This document shows positions 28,871 through 39,168 of a DNA stretch of 64,000 nt, in pieces. How positions within the stretch are numbered: the stretch's first letter is position 1; every line of letters begins with the position of its first letter. This stretch comes from Ferrovibrio sp. (GTDB lineage: Bacteria > Pseudomonadota > Alphaproteobacteria > Ferrovibrionales > Ferrovibrionaceae): contig NZ_JAGOLP010000001.1 in the NCBI RefSeq assembly GCF_017994015.1, positions 1-64,000 on the forward strand. Direction: 5' to 3'. The notes beneath the pieces were generated by a model. That model was not told where the DNA came from. It ran no database searches and saw nothing but the letters and a program-made list of their open reading frames with translations. A program made the translations under genes and the position numbers.

Positions 28871-29431
28871 ATGATTCGGTTCCGCCAGTTTCCGACCCAC
28901 AAGGCCGTGCTGGCCGCGGCTCTTGCCCTTACATTGGGCCTTGGCGCCTGCGGCGGCGGTAGTGGCGATTACGTGCCCTATCCCGAAAAGGGGCCAGATG
29001 GCACGGTGAATCCGAACCCGACCGGGGAGCGGCAGACCCTTTTCGGCTCTGGCGGCCTGTTTTCCAGTGGCGGCAGCAAAAAGCCCGAGGAAGGCGGCGG
29101 CGCCGGCATTGGCGTCAACAGCTTCCTGTGGCGCGCCTCGCTGGACACCATCTCGTTCATGCCGCTGGCCTCGGCTGATCCGTTTGGCGGCGTGATCATC
29201 ACCGACTGGTATGCGGCGCAGCAAACCCCGACCGAGCGTTTCAAGGTGACGGTTTACATCCTGGACAAGGCTTTGCGCGCCGACGGCATCCGCGTCAGCG
29301 TGTTTCGCCAGGTGCGCCAGGGCGAAAACTGGGCCGACCAGCCTACCGCACCGGAAACCGGCGTGAGCATGGAAAACGCCATCCTGCAACGCGCCCGCGA
29401 GTTGCGCGTCGAGTCGGAAGCCCGACGCTAG
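28871..29431 (+). CDS. DUF3576 lipoprotein
   Basis: A 186-residue lipoprotein with a signal peptide and lipobox (LGAC, Cys27). A low-complexity Gly/Ser/Pro linker (about residues 28-75) precedes a folded domain with GVNSFLWRASLDTISFMPLASADPFGGVIITDW, here seen as the DUF3576 family. In alphaproteobacteria this gene usually precedes leuS and lptE, which suggests a role in the outer membrane or LPS transport. It ends 33 bp before leuS. The function itself is not established. Confidence 0.85.
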   Translation: MIRFRQFPTHKAVLAAALALTLGLGACGGGSGDYVPYPEKGPDGTVNPNPTGERQTLFGSGGLFSSGGSKKPEEGGGAGIGVNSFLWRASLDTISFMPLASADPFGGVIITDWYAAQQTPTERFKVTVYILDKALRADGIRVSVFRQVRQGENWADQPTAPETGVSMENAILQRARELRVESEARR

Positions 29432-29464
29432 TTTCAGTTTCACCTGACAAGACGGTTTGAAGTG

Positions 29465-32026
29465 ATGTCGCGTTACAACGCCAAGGTGGTGGAAGCCAAG
29501 TGGCAGCAGGAATGGGATGCCCATGGCTCCTTCCGCGCCAAGCCCGACCGCTCGCGCCCGAAATACTATGTGCTGGAGATGTTTCCCTATCCGTCGGGGC
29601 GCATCCATATGGGCCATGTGCGCAACTACACGCTGGGCGATGTGGTGGCGCGCTACAAGCGGGCGCGCGGCTTCAATGTGCTGCATCCGATGGGCTGGGA
29701 TGCCTTTGGCCTGCCGGCCGAGAATGCGGCGCAGGAAAAGAAGGTGCATCCTGCCGCCTGGACCTACGACAATATCGCCAATATGCGCGCCGAGCTGAAG
29801 CGCATGGGCCTGTCGCTGGACTGGGATTGCGAATTGGCGACCTGCCATCCGGGTTATTACAAGCACCAGCAGAAACTGTTCCTGGATCTGTTCAAGGCCG
29901 GCCTGGCCTATCGCAAGGAAAGCTTCGTCAACTGGGATCCGGTGGACCACACCGTGCTGGCCAACGAGCAGGTGATTGATGGCCGCGGCTGGCGCTCCGG
30001 CGCCATTGTTGAACGCCGCAAGCTGAGCCAGTGGTTCTTCAAGATCACGCAATATGCCGATGACCTGCTGGAAGCGCTGAACGATCTCGACCGCTGGCCG
30101 GAACGGGTGCGGCTGATGCAGCAGAACTGGATCGGCAAGTCGGAAGGCGCGCGGTTCCATTTTGACCTGGCCGACCGCGCTGACAAGATCGAGGTGTATT
30201 CCACCCGGCCCGACACGCTGTATGGCGCCAGCTTTGTCGCCATCTCGGCGGATCATCCGCTGGCCGCTGAAATGGCCGCGAAAGATGCCGGCCTGGCTGC
30301 CTTCATCGAGGAATGCCGCCAGACCGGCACGGCGGAAGCCGAATTGGAAAAGGCCGAGAAAAAGGGCTATCGCCTGCCCGTCGAGGCGCTGCATCCGTTT
30401 GACCCGGCCTGGCGCCTGCCGGTCTATGTCGCCAACTTCGTGCTGATGGAATACGGCACCGGCGCGATTTTCGGCTGCCCGGCGCATGACCAGCGCGACC
30501 TGGATTTTGCCCGCAAATATGGCCTGACGGTGCAGGCTGTGGTGGCGCCCAAGGGCGCAAGCACGCTCGAGGTCGGCACCGAAGCCTTTACCGACACGGA
30601 TAACACCGTGGCGATCAATTCCGGCTTTCTGGATGGCCTGGGCGTGGCGGAAGCCAAGCGCGCCGCGATTGCCCGACTGGAAGAACTGAAGGCCGGCAGC
30701 GGCACCGTGACCTATCGCCTGCGCGACTGGGGCGTCAGCCGCCAGCGCTATTGGGGTTGCCCGATCCCGATGATCCATTGCGACACGTGTGGCGTGGTGC
30801 CGGTGCCGGAGGATCAGCTGCCGGTGACGTTGCCCGAGGATGTCAGCTTTGACCGCCCGGGCAATCCGCTGGACCATCACCCGACCTGGAAACATGTGAA
30901 TTGCCCAAGCTGCGGCAAGCCGGCGCGGCGCGAAACCGATACCTGCGACACCTTTGTGGATAGTTCCTGGTATTTCGCCCGCTTCTGCTCAGCGCGCCAT
31001 GATGCGCCGATGGATAGCGACGCGGTGGATTACTGGCTGCCGGTGGATCAGTATATCGGCGGCATCGAGCATGCCATCCTGCATCTGCTGTATTCGCGTT
31101 TCTTCACCCGGGCCTTGCGCGATACCGGGCATGTGAAGGTGGCCGAGCCGTTTGCCGGCCTGTTCACCCAGGGCATGGTCTGCCACGAGACCTACAAGGA
31201 CACTTCCGGCGCCTGGCTGTTCCCGACCGATATCCGCAAGGAAGCCGGCCAGGTGGTGCATGCCGTCACCGGCCAGCCGGTGACGGTTGGCCGCGTTGAG
31301 AAGATGTCGAAATCGAAGAAGAACGTGATCGACCCCGGCCTGATCATCGAGACCTATGGCGCCGATACCGCACGCTGGTTCATGCTGTCTGACAGCCCGC
31401 CGGAGCGCGACCTGGAATGGACCGAAGCCGGCGCCGAGGGCGCCTGGCGCTTCACCCAGCGGCTTTATCGCCTGGTGACCGAGCCGAAGGCGCCGATTGC
31501 GGCGGCCGGCGAGAGTTTGCCTGCCGAATGGAGCAGCGAAGCGCTGGAGCTGCGCCGCGCGCTGCACAAGGCCATCATTGCGCTGACCCAGGATCTGGAG
31601 CAGTTCCATTTCAACAAGGCCGTGGCGCGCGTGCATGAATTCGCCAACACGCTGGAAGCGCACCGGGCGACCGATGCCAGTTCGGCCGTGGCGCGGCGCG
31701 AGGCGCTGGAAAACCTGGCCCGCCTGATCGCGCCGATGGTGCCGCATCTGGCCGAGGAAATCTGGCAGACCCTGGGCAATAGCGGCATGGTGGTGGACCA
31801 GCCCTGGCCCGAAGCCGATGCCGATCTGGCGCGCGACGATAACGTGACCATCGCGGTGCAGGTTTCCGGCAAGCTGCGCGCGACCGTGCAGGTGGCCCGC
31901 GACATGGACAAGGCGGCGCTGGAAGCCCTGGCGCTGGCCAATGACAACGTGCTGCGCGCCATGGAAGGCAAGCCGGCGCGCAAGGTGATCGTGGTGCCGA
32001 ACCGGATCGTGAATGTGGTGGTCTAG
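29465..32026 (+). CDS. leuS: leucyl-tRNA synthetase
   Basis: An 853-residue class I synthetase with the HIGH region in [19 protein letters not shown], an editing (CP1) domain that includes [11 protein letters not shown], a zinc-like [18 protein letters not shown] region, and the KMSKS loop [14 protein letters not shown]. It also edits mischarged tRNA-Leu. A GTG at 29462 immediately precedes the ATG I use at 29465. The stop codon TAG (32024-32026) overlaps the left end of mosaic element B: its T and A are the flanking TA, and its G is the first base of the element. Confidence 0.97.
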   Translation: MSRYNAKVVEAKWQQEWDAHGSFRAKPDRSRPKYYVLEMFPYPSGRIHMGHVRNYTLGDVVARYKRARGFNVLHPMGWDAFGLPAENAAQEKKVHPAAWTYDNIANMRAELKRMGLSLDWDCELATCHPGYYKHQQKLFLDLFKAGLAYRKESFVNWDPVDHTVLANEQVIDGRGWRSGAIVERRKLSQWFFKITQYADDLLEALNDLDRWPERVRLMQQNWIGKSEGARFHFDLADRADKIEVYSTRPDTLYGASFVAISADHPLAAEMAAKDAGLAAFIEECRQTGTAEAELEKAEKKGYRLPVEALHPFDPAWRLPVYVANFVLMEYGTGAIFGCPAHDQRDLDFARKYGLTVQAVVAPKGASTLEVGTEAFTDTDNTVAINSGFLDGLGVAEAKRAAIARLEELKAGSGTVTYRLRDWGVSRQRYWGCPIPMIHCDTCGVVPVPEDQLPVTLPEDVSFDRPGNPLDHHPTWKHVNCPSCGKPARRETDTCDTFVDSSWYFARFCSARHDAPMDSDAVDYWLPVDQYIGGIEHAILHLLYSRFFTRALRDTGHVKVAEPFAGLFTQGMVCHETYKDTSGAWLFPTDIRKEAGQVVHAVTGQPVTVGRVEKMSKSKKNVIDPGLIIETYGADTARWFMLSDSPPERDLEWTEAGAEGAWRFTQRLYRLVTEPKAPIAAAGESLPAEWSSEALELRRALHKAIIALTQDLEQFHFNKAVARVHEFANTLEAHRATDASSAVARREALENLARLIAPMVPHLAEEIWQTLGNSGMVVDQPWPEADADLARDDNVTIAVQVSGKLRATVQVARDMDKAALEALALANDNVLRAMEGKPARKVIVVPNRIVNVVV

Positions 32027-32336
32027 AGCGCTTCATATTCATTTGGAAGCACCTGCGTTGCGTCTGGAGGCGGTAGCCGCTAGGAGAAGCGCGCAGCAGG
32101 TACCTCGCGGTACCTGCGAGCGTTTCGACAGCCCAAGCTCGCGAGCGTCCAGTGGACGCTCGTGTGCGCAGGGCGGATGCCGCCTCCAGACGCAACCCCG
32201 GAGGGGCCGGGCGCTTTTGCGTTTTGCGCGTGTCGCCCGGCTTGGCCGTAGTCCCACTACGCCCGGCGCCGGGCTCCTCCGCAAAACGCAAAATCGCCGC
32301 GGCGAAGGTGCTTCCAAATGAATATGAAACGCTCTA
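32024..32336. repeat. TA-flanked palindromic mosaic element, copy B (MITE-like)
   Basis: A 313-bp element, reverse in orientation to copy A at 10020-10290. Terminal inverted repeats of 29 bp (32026-32054 and 32306-32334) differ at one base and are flanked by TA on both sides. Module E has perfect 17-bp arms at 32057-32073 and 32180-32196 around GCAGGTACC/GGTACCTGC (32096-32117), plus an extra hairpin GAGCGTCC/GGACGCTC at 32143-32161 absent from copy A. Module K has 18-bp arms at 32211-32228 and 32280-32297 around the GTAGTCCCACTAC palindrome (32248-32260). It overlaps the leuS stop codon and contains the lptE start region. Confidence 0.87.
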
Positions 32337-32854
32337 GGCGAGTCATCCTGGCGCTGACGCTCCTGGCCCTGCTGCCGGGCCTTGCCGGCTGCGGTTTCAA
32401 GCCACTGTATGGCCGCCAGGATGGTGACTTGACGGTGTCGGAATTCAGCCGTGTCTCCATCGAGCAGGCCGAGAACCGCACCACGCAACTGGTGCGCAAT
32501 CACCTGCTCGATATGCTGACGCCGCTCGGCGCGCCGGAAAAACCGCTCTACCGCCTGGAACTGCGTGTGATCGAGAATATCTCCAATGTGCTGGTGACGC
32601 GCTCGGATGAAGTGACGCGCAACAATCTGGCCATGCAGATTGCCTATCGGCTGCATGATTATCGCAGCGGCACCATTATCAGCCAAGGCAATGTCAGCAG
32701 CCTGGTTTCCTACAATCTGGTGCGCGCCGATTACGCCAATCTGGTCAGCGAACGTGATGCCCGCACCCGCGCCGCGCGCGATGGCGCCGAGCAATTGCGC
32801 ATCGTGCTAGGCAATTTTTTCAGCCGGCGGCAGAACAGCCAGAAGCCGGGCTGA
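32318..32854 (+). CDS. lptE: LPS-assembly lipoprotein LptE
   Basis: A 178-residue lipoprotein with lipobox LAGC (Cys25), followed by GFKPLYGR, a motif of alphaproteobacterial LptE. LptE plugs the LptD barrel that inserts LPS in the outer membrane. The start region is unusual: ATG 32318 and ATG 32324 both lie inside the right terminal repeat of element B, and AAGGTG 7 bases before the first ATG also belongs to it, so residues MNMKRS are element-encoded. The gene lies in the typical leuS-lptE-holA order and ends 4 bp before holA. Confidence 0.92.
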   Translation: MNMKRSRRVILALTLLALLPGLAGCGFKPLYGRQDGDLTVSEFSRVSIEQAENRTTQLVRNHLLDMLTPLGAPEKPLYRLELRVIENISNVLVTRSDEVTRNNLAMQIAYRLHDYRSGTIISQGNVSSLVSYNLVRADYANLVSERDARTRAARDGAEQLRIVLGNFFSRRQNSQKPG

Positions 32855-32858
32855 ACCG

Positions 32859-33884
32859 ATGAAACTGAAACCGGGCGAGATTGAAGGCTTCCTGCGCAAG
32901 CCGCCCGCTGCCCTGCGCGCGGCGCTGATCTTCGGCCCCGATCAGGGCCTGGTGCATGAACGCGCCAAGGCCTTGGCTGCCACTCTGGTGCCTGATCTCG
33001 ACCCCACTTTCAACCTGGTCAACCTGAGCGCCGCGCAGCTTGGCGACGATCCGGCACGGCTGAATGACGAAGCCGCCGCGATGTCGCTGATGGGTGGCCG
33101 CCGCGTGGTGACGGTGAGTAATGCCGGCGACCGCCTGGGCAAGCTGTTTGCCGAATTCCTCAGTGAATTGCCGGGCGATGCCCTGGTGATCGTGGAAGCC
33201 GGCGAACTGGCCGGGCGCTCGTCGCTGCGCAGCGCTTTCGAAGCCGCGCCATTGGCGGTGGCAGTGCCGTGTTATGCCGACGACCCGCATGCCCTGGCCG
33301 GCGTGATCCGCAGCATGATCCAGGAAAGCGGCCACAAGGTGGATGACGATGCGCTGGCTTTCCTGCGCGACAATCTCGGCTCCGACCGCCTGGTGACACG
33401 CGGCGAGATCAACAAGCTGCTGCTCTACAAAGGCGACGAGGCCGGCCCGATCACCTTGCAGGATGCCGAAGCCTGCATCGGCGACAGTTCGGTGGGCAAT
33501 CTGGACGATGCCGCCTTTGCCGCCTTTGGCGGCGATATCGCCAAACTGGCCGAAGCCTTGGCGCAAAGCGAAATGGCCGGCGAATCGCCGGTGGCGATCC
33601 TGCGCGTGACGCAGAAACATGCCCAGCGCCTGCATCTTGGCATCGCCCGCATGAATAGCGGCGGCGGCGATCCAAAATTCCTTGCCAAGAGCCTGGGCGT
33701 GTTCTGGAAACGCGAGGACGCCTTTGTGCGGCAATTAAAGCTGTGGTCGCCGGAACGGCTGATGCGCGCGCTGGAAATCCTGACCGATGCCGAACTTAAC
33801 GCCAAAAGCACCGGCATCCCCGCAGACGCCGTGACCGGCGACGCCCTGCTGCGCATCGCACGGGCGGCGCGTGTGGCGCGCTGA
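32859..33884 (+). CDS. holA: DNA polymerase III delta subunit
   Basis: A 341-residue clamp-loader subunit that opens the beta clamp for the replicative polymerase. It starts MKLKPGEIEGFLRKPPAALRAALIFGPDQGLVHERA, typical of alphaproteobacterial HolA, and continues with SLMGGRRVVTVSNAGDR and the helical domain III (SSVGNLDDAAFAAFGGDIAKL). It is 4 bp after lptE and is probably co-transcribed with it. Length is normal. Confidence 0.93.
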   Translation: MKLKPGEIEGFLRKPPAALRAALIFGPDQGLVHERAKALAATLVPDLDPTFNLVNLSAAQLGDDPARLNDEAAAMSLMGGRRVVTVSNAGDRLGKLFAEFLSELPGDALVIVEAGELAGRSSLRSAFEAAPLAVAVPCYADDPHALAGVIRSMIQESGHKVDDDALAFLRDNLGSDRLVTRGEINKLLLYKGDEAGPITLQDAEACIGDSSVGNLDDAAFAAFGGDIAKLAEALAQSEMAGESPVAILRVTQKHAQRLHLGIARMNSGGGDPKFLAKSLGVFWKREDAFVRQLKLWSPERLMRALEILTDAELNAKSTGIPADAVTGDALLRIARAARVAR

Positions 33885-33936
33885 TCAGGATATGGGCTTT
33901 CTGCTGGCTGCGGCCAGAATTCAAACCAAAGCCGTC

Positions 33937-34020
33937 ATGGTCGGCGCCGGCCGACCATCCACGCGTGTTTTTGCCGGTCAGTTAAATAAAAAACGTGGAT
34001 GGTACGCCTTCGCGTACCAT
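33937..34020. repeat. three-way hairpin cluster between holA and mutS
   Basis: Three overlapping inverted repeats in the convergent gap: ATGGTCGG/CCGACCAT (33937-33958), ACCATCCACG/CGTGGATGGT (33954-33963 with 33994-34003) and ATGGTACGC/GCGTACCAT (33999-34020). ATGGT/ACCAT is shared, so the pairings are mutually exclusive in part. It may end transcription of holA and mutS, although there is no long T-run after a GC-rich stem. Confidence 0.55.
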
Positions 34021-34041
34021 GACGATCTTGGCTGGTCCCGG

Positions 34042-36708
34042 CTACTCGGCCAGCTTGCCCTTTAATTCGAACAACAGGTCGAGCGCCTGGCGCGGGCTGA
34101 GGCTATCCAGATCGGCGGCCTTCAAGGCCGCCTCCACATCCGATTCGCGCGGCATCGGTGCTGCCGGCCGGGCCAGATTGAACAGCGGCAGATCATCGGC
34201 CAGGCTTTGCGCGGCACGGCCACCCTGCTGCTGTGCTTCCAGATGGCGCAGCACCTCGGCGGCGCGTTCCAGCACCGCGCCGGGCAGGCCGGCCAGCTTG
34301 GCGACCTGGATGCCATAGGAACGGTCAGCGGCGCCTTTGCCCACTTCATGCAGGAACACCAGGTCGCCCTGCCATTCACGCACCTTGAGGCTGTGATTCT
34401 CAAGCTGGCCGAGTTTGCCGGCAAGCTGGGTCAGTTCATGGTAATGGGTGGCGAACAGGCCGCGGCAGCGGCTTTTTTCATGCAGATATTCCACCACCGC
34501 CCAGGCAATCGAGAGGCCGTCAAACGTCGCCGTGCCGCGCCCGATCTCGTCCAGGATCACCAGCGCACGCGGCCCGGCCTGATGCAGGATGGCGGCGGTT
34601 TCCACCATCTCCACCATGAAGGTGCTGCGGCCGCGCGCCAGATCGTCGGCGGCGCCGACGCGGCTGAACAGGCGATCCACCACGCCGATATGCGCGCGCC
34701 CGGCCGGCACGAAGCTGCCCATCTGCGCCAGCACCGCGATCAGCGCATTCTGGCGCAGGAAGGTGCTTTTGCCGGCCATGTTGGGGCCAGTGAGCAGCCA
34801 GAGTTTGCTGCCATCGCCGAGATTGCAGTCATTGGCGACAAAAGCCTCGCCTTCGCCGCGCCGCTGCAAGGCCGCTTCCACAACCGGATGGCGCCCGGCG
34901 ACAATCTGAAAATCCAGCGAGGCATCCACCAGCGGCCGCACCCAGCGCCGCTGCACAGCCAGTTCCGCCAGCGCCGCCGCCACATCCAAAGCCGCCAGCG
35001 CCTCGGCAGCCTGGGCGATGCTTGCCGCCTCAGCCAAAGCCCGCGCTGTCAGTGCTTCGAACACTTCCAGTTCCAGCGCCAGGGCGCGATCACCGGCCTG
35101 CGAGATGCGGCTTTCCAGTTCACCCAGTTCCGGCGTGGCATAGCGCACTGCATTGGCCATGGTCTGGCGATGGATGAAGCTTGGCCCCATACGATCCGCA
35201 TGGCGCGGCGTGATCTCGATATAATACCCGAGCACGTTATTATGCCTGATCTTGAGGCCGGGAATGCCGGTCTCGTTGGCATAACGCTCCTGCAAGGCGG
35301 CGATATGGCGCCGGCTTTCATCGCGCAGCAGGCGCAATTCATCCAGATCGGCGCGATAGCCGGCAGCCACAAAGCCGCCATCACGGGCATTCATCGGCAA
35401 TTCGGCGCCGAGCGCCGTGCGCAAGGCATCCACCAGCGCGCCATGGAACCCTAAGCCCTGGGCCAGCCCGGCCAGTTGCGGCGGCAAGGCGGCTTCACTG
35501 CGCAACCGGCGCTGCAAATTGCCGGCCTGATCCAGACCATCGCGCAGCGCCGCCAGATCTCGCGGCCCGCCACGACCGAGCGACAGGCGTGACAAGGCGC
35601 GGGCCAGATCCGGCACCTTGCGCAATACCTGGCGCAGATCGTCACGCAACCTTTCGCCATCCAGCAGATAGGCCACGGCATCAAGGCCATGATTGATCGC
35701 CGCCGCATCGGTGAGCGGCGCCTGCAACCGCATCGCCAGCAGCCGCGCCCCGGCGCCGGTCAGAGTGAGGTCGATGGTGGCGAGCAGCGAGCCATCGCGG
35801 CTGCCGGACAAGGTTTCGACCAGTTCCAGATTGCGGCGCGTGGCGGCATCAATCGCCATCAGGCTGGAGGATGCCTGACGCAAAGGCGGGCGCAGGCTGG
35901 GCAGTTTGCCGCGCTGGGTCAGTTCAACATAATCCAGCAAGGCGCCCGCTGCCGCGCATTCCGCACGTGCGAAGGCACCGAAAGCATCCAATGTTGCAAC
36001 GCCGAAGGCGGCTTTCAGCCGACGCTCGCCATTGCCGGAATCAAAGCGTGCGCCGGGCAAAGGCGTCAGCGCCATCTCAATGCCATCCAGCGCAGCCCGC
36101 AAGGCCGGCTGTGCCAGCAGGCTATCCGGCAACAACAACTCACGCGGGCGCAACCGCGCCAGATCGGCTCCCAGGCCGGCAGCATTCGTTTCAGCCAGGC
36201 CAAATTCGCCGGTGGAAATATCGATCCAGGCGAGGCCAAGATTGCCGCCATCCTCGCCGCCGCTGCGCGCCAGCGCCGCCAGATAATTATTGGCGCGCGC
36301 ATCCAGCAGGCTGTCTTCCGTGATGGTGCCGGGCGTGACGGTGCGGATCACATCACGCTTTACCACCGATTTGGAGCCGCGCTTCTTCGCTTCTGCGGGA
36401 TCTTCCAGCTGTTCACAGACCGCGACGCGGAAACCCTGGCGTATCAGACGGGAGAGGTAAGCTTCGGCGGCATGCACCGGCACACCGCACATGGGTATGT
36501 CCTGGCCCTCATGCAGCCCGCGTTTGGTGAGTGCGATATCCAGCGCACGGGCGGCGGTCACTGCATCATCGAAAAACAATTCGTAGAAATCACCCATGCG
36601 GTAGAATAGCAACGCATCGGGATTCTGTGCCTTGATCCCCAGATACTGGGCCATCAGCGGCGAGGCAGCCGGACTGACTGGTGTGTCGGGCGAAGTGGGC
36701 TTACGCAT
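34042..36708 (-). CDS. mutS: DNA mismatch repair protein MutS
   Basis: An 888-residue MutS. The N-terminal mismatch-recognition segment contains [15 protein letters not shown] with the Phe-x-Glu motif, the Walker A is [13 protein letters not shown] (about residue 639), and the Walker B region is [23 protein letters not shown]. The C-terminal part ends with FELKGKLAE. It recognises base mismatches and recruits MutL. The gene is divergent from maeB. Length is at the upper end of the family range but there is no sign of fusion. Confidence 0.97.
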   Translation of the reverse strand: MRKPTSPDTPVSPAASPLMAQYLGIKAQNPDALLFYRMGDFYELFFDDAVTAARALDIALTKRGLHEGQDIPMCGVPVHAAEAYLSRLIRQGFRVAVCEQLEDPAEAKKRGSKSVVKRDVIRTVTPGTITEDSLLDARANNYLAALARSGGEDGGNLGLAWIDISTGEFGLAETNAAGLGADLARLRPRELLLPDSLLAQPALRAALDGIEMALTPLPGARFDSGNGERRLKAAFGVATLDAFGAFARAECAAAGALLDYVELTQRGKLPSLRPPLRQASSSLMAIDAATRRNLELVETLSGSRDGSLLATIDLTLTGAGARLLAMRLQAPLTDAAAINHGLDAVAYLLDGERLRDDLRQVLRKVPDLARALSRLSLGRGGPRDLAALRDGLDQAGNLQRRLRSEAALPPQLAGLAQGLGFHGALVDALRTALGAELPMNARDGGFVAAGYRADLDELRLLRDESRRHIAALQERYANETGIPGLKIRHNNVLGYYIEITPRHADRMGPSFIHRQTMANAVRYATPELGELESRISQAGDRALALELEVFEALTARALAEAASIAQAAEALAALDVAAALAELAVQRRWVRPLVDASLDFQIVAGRHPVVEAALQRRGEGEAFVANDCNLGDGSKLWLLTGPNMAGKSTFLRQNALIAVLAQMGSFVPAGRAHIGVVDRLFSRVGAADDLARGRSTFMVEMVETAAILHQAGPRALVILDEIGRGTATFDGLSIAWAVVEYLHEKSRCRGLFATHYHELTQLAGKLGQLENHSLKVREWQGDLVFLHEVGKGAADRSYGIQVAKLAGLPGAVLERAAEVLRHLEAQQQGGRAAQSLADDLPLFNLARPAAPMPRESDVEAALKAADLDSLSPRQALDLLFELKGKLAE

Positions 36709-36819
36709 CGCTGTGGCACATCATCTTTGGCCGGATGGCCCTTTCACGGTTGGCGCGGGTTGCCTAATATGGCGCGTTACAGGAACAATTTTCCAGAGTC
36801 TAGGGACGGATAAACCGGG

Positions 36820-39096
36820 ATGAGCGAGAGCAAAACCAACAGCCTCTATGAGGCCGCGCTGGAATTCCACAAAATGGGCCAGCCGGGCAAACTGGAGATC
36901 GTGCCGACCAAGCCGATGGCGACGACGCGCGATCTCAGCCTGGCCTATTCGCCCGGCGTGGCGGCGCCCTGCCTTGCCATCGCCGAAAACCCTGACACCG
37001 CCTATGATTACACCACCCGCGGCAACATGGTGGCGGTGATCTCAAACGGCACCGCTGTGCTCGGCCTGGGCAATCTCGGCGCGCTGGCCGGCAAGCCGGT
37101 GATGGAAGGCAAGTCGGTGCTGTTCAAGCGCTTCGCCGATGTTGACTCGATTGATCTTGAGGTTGACACCGAGGAAGTGGAAGCCTTCGTCAACAGCGTG
37201 CGTTATCTCGGCCCCAGCTTCGGCGGCATCAACCTGGAAGACATCAAGGCGCCGGAATGTTTTGTGATCGAGCAGCGCCTGCGCGAGCTGATGGATATTC
37301 CGATCTTCCATGACGACCAGCATGGCACCGCGATCATTGCCGCTGCCGGCCTGATCAATGCACTGCATCTTACCGGCCGTGACATAAAGAACGCCAAGAT
37401 GGTGGTGAATGGCGCCGGCGCCGCCGGCATCGCCTGTGCCGAACTGGTGAAGGCGATGGGCATGTCGCCGGAGAATGTCATCCTGTGCGACACCAAGGGC
37501 GTGGTCTATCAGGGCCGCACCGATGGCATGAACCAGTGGAAATCGGCACATGCCGTGAAGACCGATGCGCGCAGCCTGGCTGATGCGGTGAAGGGTTCCG
37601 ACGTATTCTTCGGCCTGTCGGTGAAGGGCGCGCTGACGCCGGACATGCTGCGCAGCATGTCGGCCAATCCGATCATCTTCGCCATGGCCAATCCCGATCC
37701 GGAAATCACCCCGGAGGAAGCCGCTGCGGCACGCGGCGATGCCATCATGGCCACCGGCCGTTCGGATTATCCGAACCAGGTGAACAACGTGCTGGGCTTT
37801 CCCTATATCTTCCGCGGCGCGCTGGATGTGCGCGCGCGCACCATCAATGATGAAATGAAAATCGCTGCCGCCGAGGCGATCGCCAAGCTGGCACGCGAGG
37901 ACGTGCCGGATGAAGTGGCGGCGGCCTATAAGGGCGCGCGGCCGAAATACGGCCCGAACTACATCATCCCCTCGCCGTTTGATCCACGCCTGATCGTGGA
38001 GATTCCGCTCGCCGTGGCCAAGGCGGCGGTGAAAAGCGGTGTGGCGCGCAAGCCGATCACCGATTGGGGCGCCTATCGCAACCAGCTCCGCGCCCGCATG
38101 AATCCCACCGCCGGCAGCTTGCAGATTTTCTTCGACCAGGTGAGCGCCAATCCGAAGCGCGTGGTGTTTGCCGAGGGCGAAGAGGAAACCGTGATCCGCT
38201 CGGCGCTGGCTTTCCGCGATGCCGGCTATGGCACGCCGGTGCTCATCGGCCGCAGCGAGCGCATCGCCGCCACCATGAAGGAAATCGGCCTGAACAATCT
38301 GGATGGCATCGAGATCAGCAACGCCCGCGTCTCGACCCATAACGAAGCCTATACCGATTTTCTCTACAAGCGGCACCAGCGGCGCGGCGCGCTGCATCGT
38401 GATGTGCAGCGCCTGGTCAATCTGGATCGCAACGTGTTCGGCGCCTGCATGGTGGCGATGGGCCATGCCGATGCCATGGTGACCGGTGTTACCCGCACTT
38501 ACAGCGTTTCCTATGATGGTGTGCGCTGGGCCATCGATCCGGCGCGCGGCCAGCGTGTGCTTGGCATCTCGATCATCGTGGCGCGGGGCCGCACCGTGTT
38601 CATCGCTGATACCTCAGTGACCGAACTGCCCGGCTCAAAGGATCTCAGCCAGATCGCCATCCAGGCTGCCGATGTGGCGCGCAAGATGGGCCATGAGCCG
38701 CGCGTCGCCCTGCTGTCGCATTCCAATTTCGGCAATGCGCCCGGCGGCGTGGTGGATGTGGTGCGCCAGGCGGTGATGGAACTGGATCAGTTGCGCGCCG
38801 GCGGCCATGAGGTGAATTTTGAGTATGACGGCGAAATGTCGGCCGCCGTGGCACTCAATCCGGATTTGCAGAAAATCTATTCATTCTGCCGCCTGTCCGG
38901 CCCAGCCAATGTGCTGATCATGCCCGGCCTGCATTCGGCGCTGATCTCGTCGCAGCTGCTACAGGAACTGGGTGGCGGCACCGTGATCGGCCCGCTGCTG
39001 GTGGGCCTGGAAAAGCCGGTGCAGATCGCGCAGATGGGCGCTTCGGTCAGTGATATCGTCAACCTGGCGGCGCTGGCGGCCTATAACGCGCGCTGA
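36820..39096 (+). CDS. maeB: NADP-type malic enzyme with phosphotransacetylase-like domain
   Basis: A 758-residue two-domain enzyme. The N-terminal part (about residues 1-430) is a malic enzyme: [43 protein letters not shown] and [12 protein letters not shown] are present. The C-terminal part (about 435-758) is a phosphotransacetylase-like regulatory domain ([33 protein letters not shown]). It decarboxylates malate to pyruvate, giving NAD(P)H. MaeB-type coenzyme preference is inferred from architecture. It is a single gene with a strong terminator. Confidence 0.95.
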   Translation: MSESKTNSLYEAALEFHKMGQPGKLEIVPTKPMATTRDLSLAYSPGVAAPCLAIAENPDTAYDYTTRGNMVAVISNGTAVLGLGNLGALAGKPVMEGKSVLFKRFADVDSIDLEVDTEEVEAFVNSVRYLGPSFGGINLEDIKAPECFVIEQRLRELMDIPIFHDDQHGTAIIAAAGLINALHLTGRDIKNAKMVVNGAGAAGIACAELVKAMGMSPENVILCDTKGVVYQGRTDGMNQWKSAHAVKTDARSLADAVKGSDVFFGLSVKGALTPDMLRSMSANPIIFAMANPDPEITPEEAAAARGDAIMATGRSDYPNQVNNVLGFPYIFRGALDVRARTINDEMKIAAAEAIAKLAREDVPDEVAAAYKGARPKYGPNYIIPSPFDPRLIVEIPLAVAKAAVKSGVARKPITDWGAYRNQLRARMNPTAGSLQIFFDQVSANPKRVVFAEGEEETVIRSALAFRDAGYGTPVLIGRSERIAATMKEIGLNNLDGIEISNARVSTHNEAYTDFLYKRHQRRGALHRDVQRLVNLDRNVFGACMVAMGHADAMVTGVTRTYSVSYDGVRWAIDPARGQRVLGISIIVARGRTVFIADTSVTELPGSKDLSQIAIQAADVARKMGHEPRVALLSHSNFGNAPGGVVDVVRQAVMELDQLRAGGHEVNFEYDGEMSAAVALNPDLQKIYSFCRLSGPANVLIMPGLHSALISSQLLQELGGGTVIGPLLVGLEKPVQIAQMGASVSDIVNLAALAAYNAR

Positions 39097-39117
39097 CGCT
39101 GCGGGCACGCCGTCACA

Positions 39118-39154
39118 AAAAAACGCCCGGGTGACATATCACCCGGGCGTTTTG
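39118..39154. terminator. bidirectional terminator between maeB and M20 gene
   Basis: Perfect 12-bp stem ACGCCCGGGTGA/TCACCCGGGCGT (39123-39134 and 39139-39150), tetraloop CATA, A-tract on the left and T-tract on the right. It serves both convergent genes. Confidence 0.92.
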
Positions 39155-39168
39155 CATTTCGATCCGCT

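Noticed and set aside
28732..30895. Reverse-strand open frame of about 720 codons against the DUF3576 and leuS genes
   Set aside because: Composition is Ala/Gly/His/Arg-rich without motifs, as expected of the antisense of a GC-rich gene; leuS is unambiguous.
37042..38466. Reverse-strand open frame inside maeB
   Set aside because: Shadow of the malic enzyme reading frame; no ribosome-binding site or motif.
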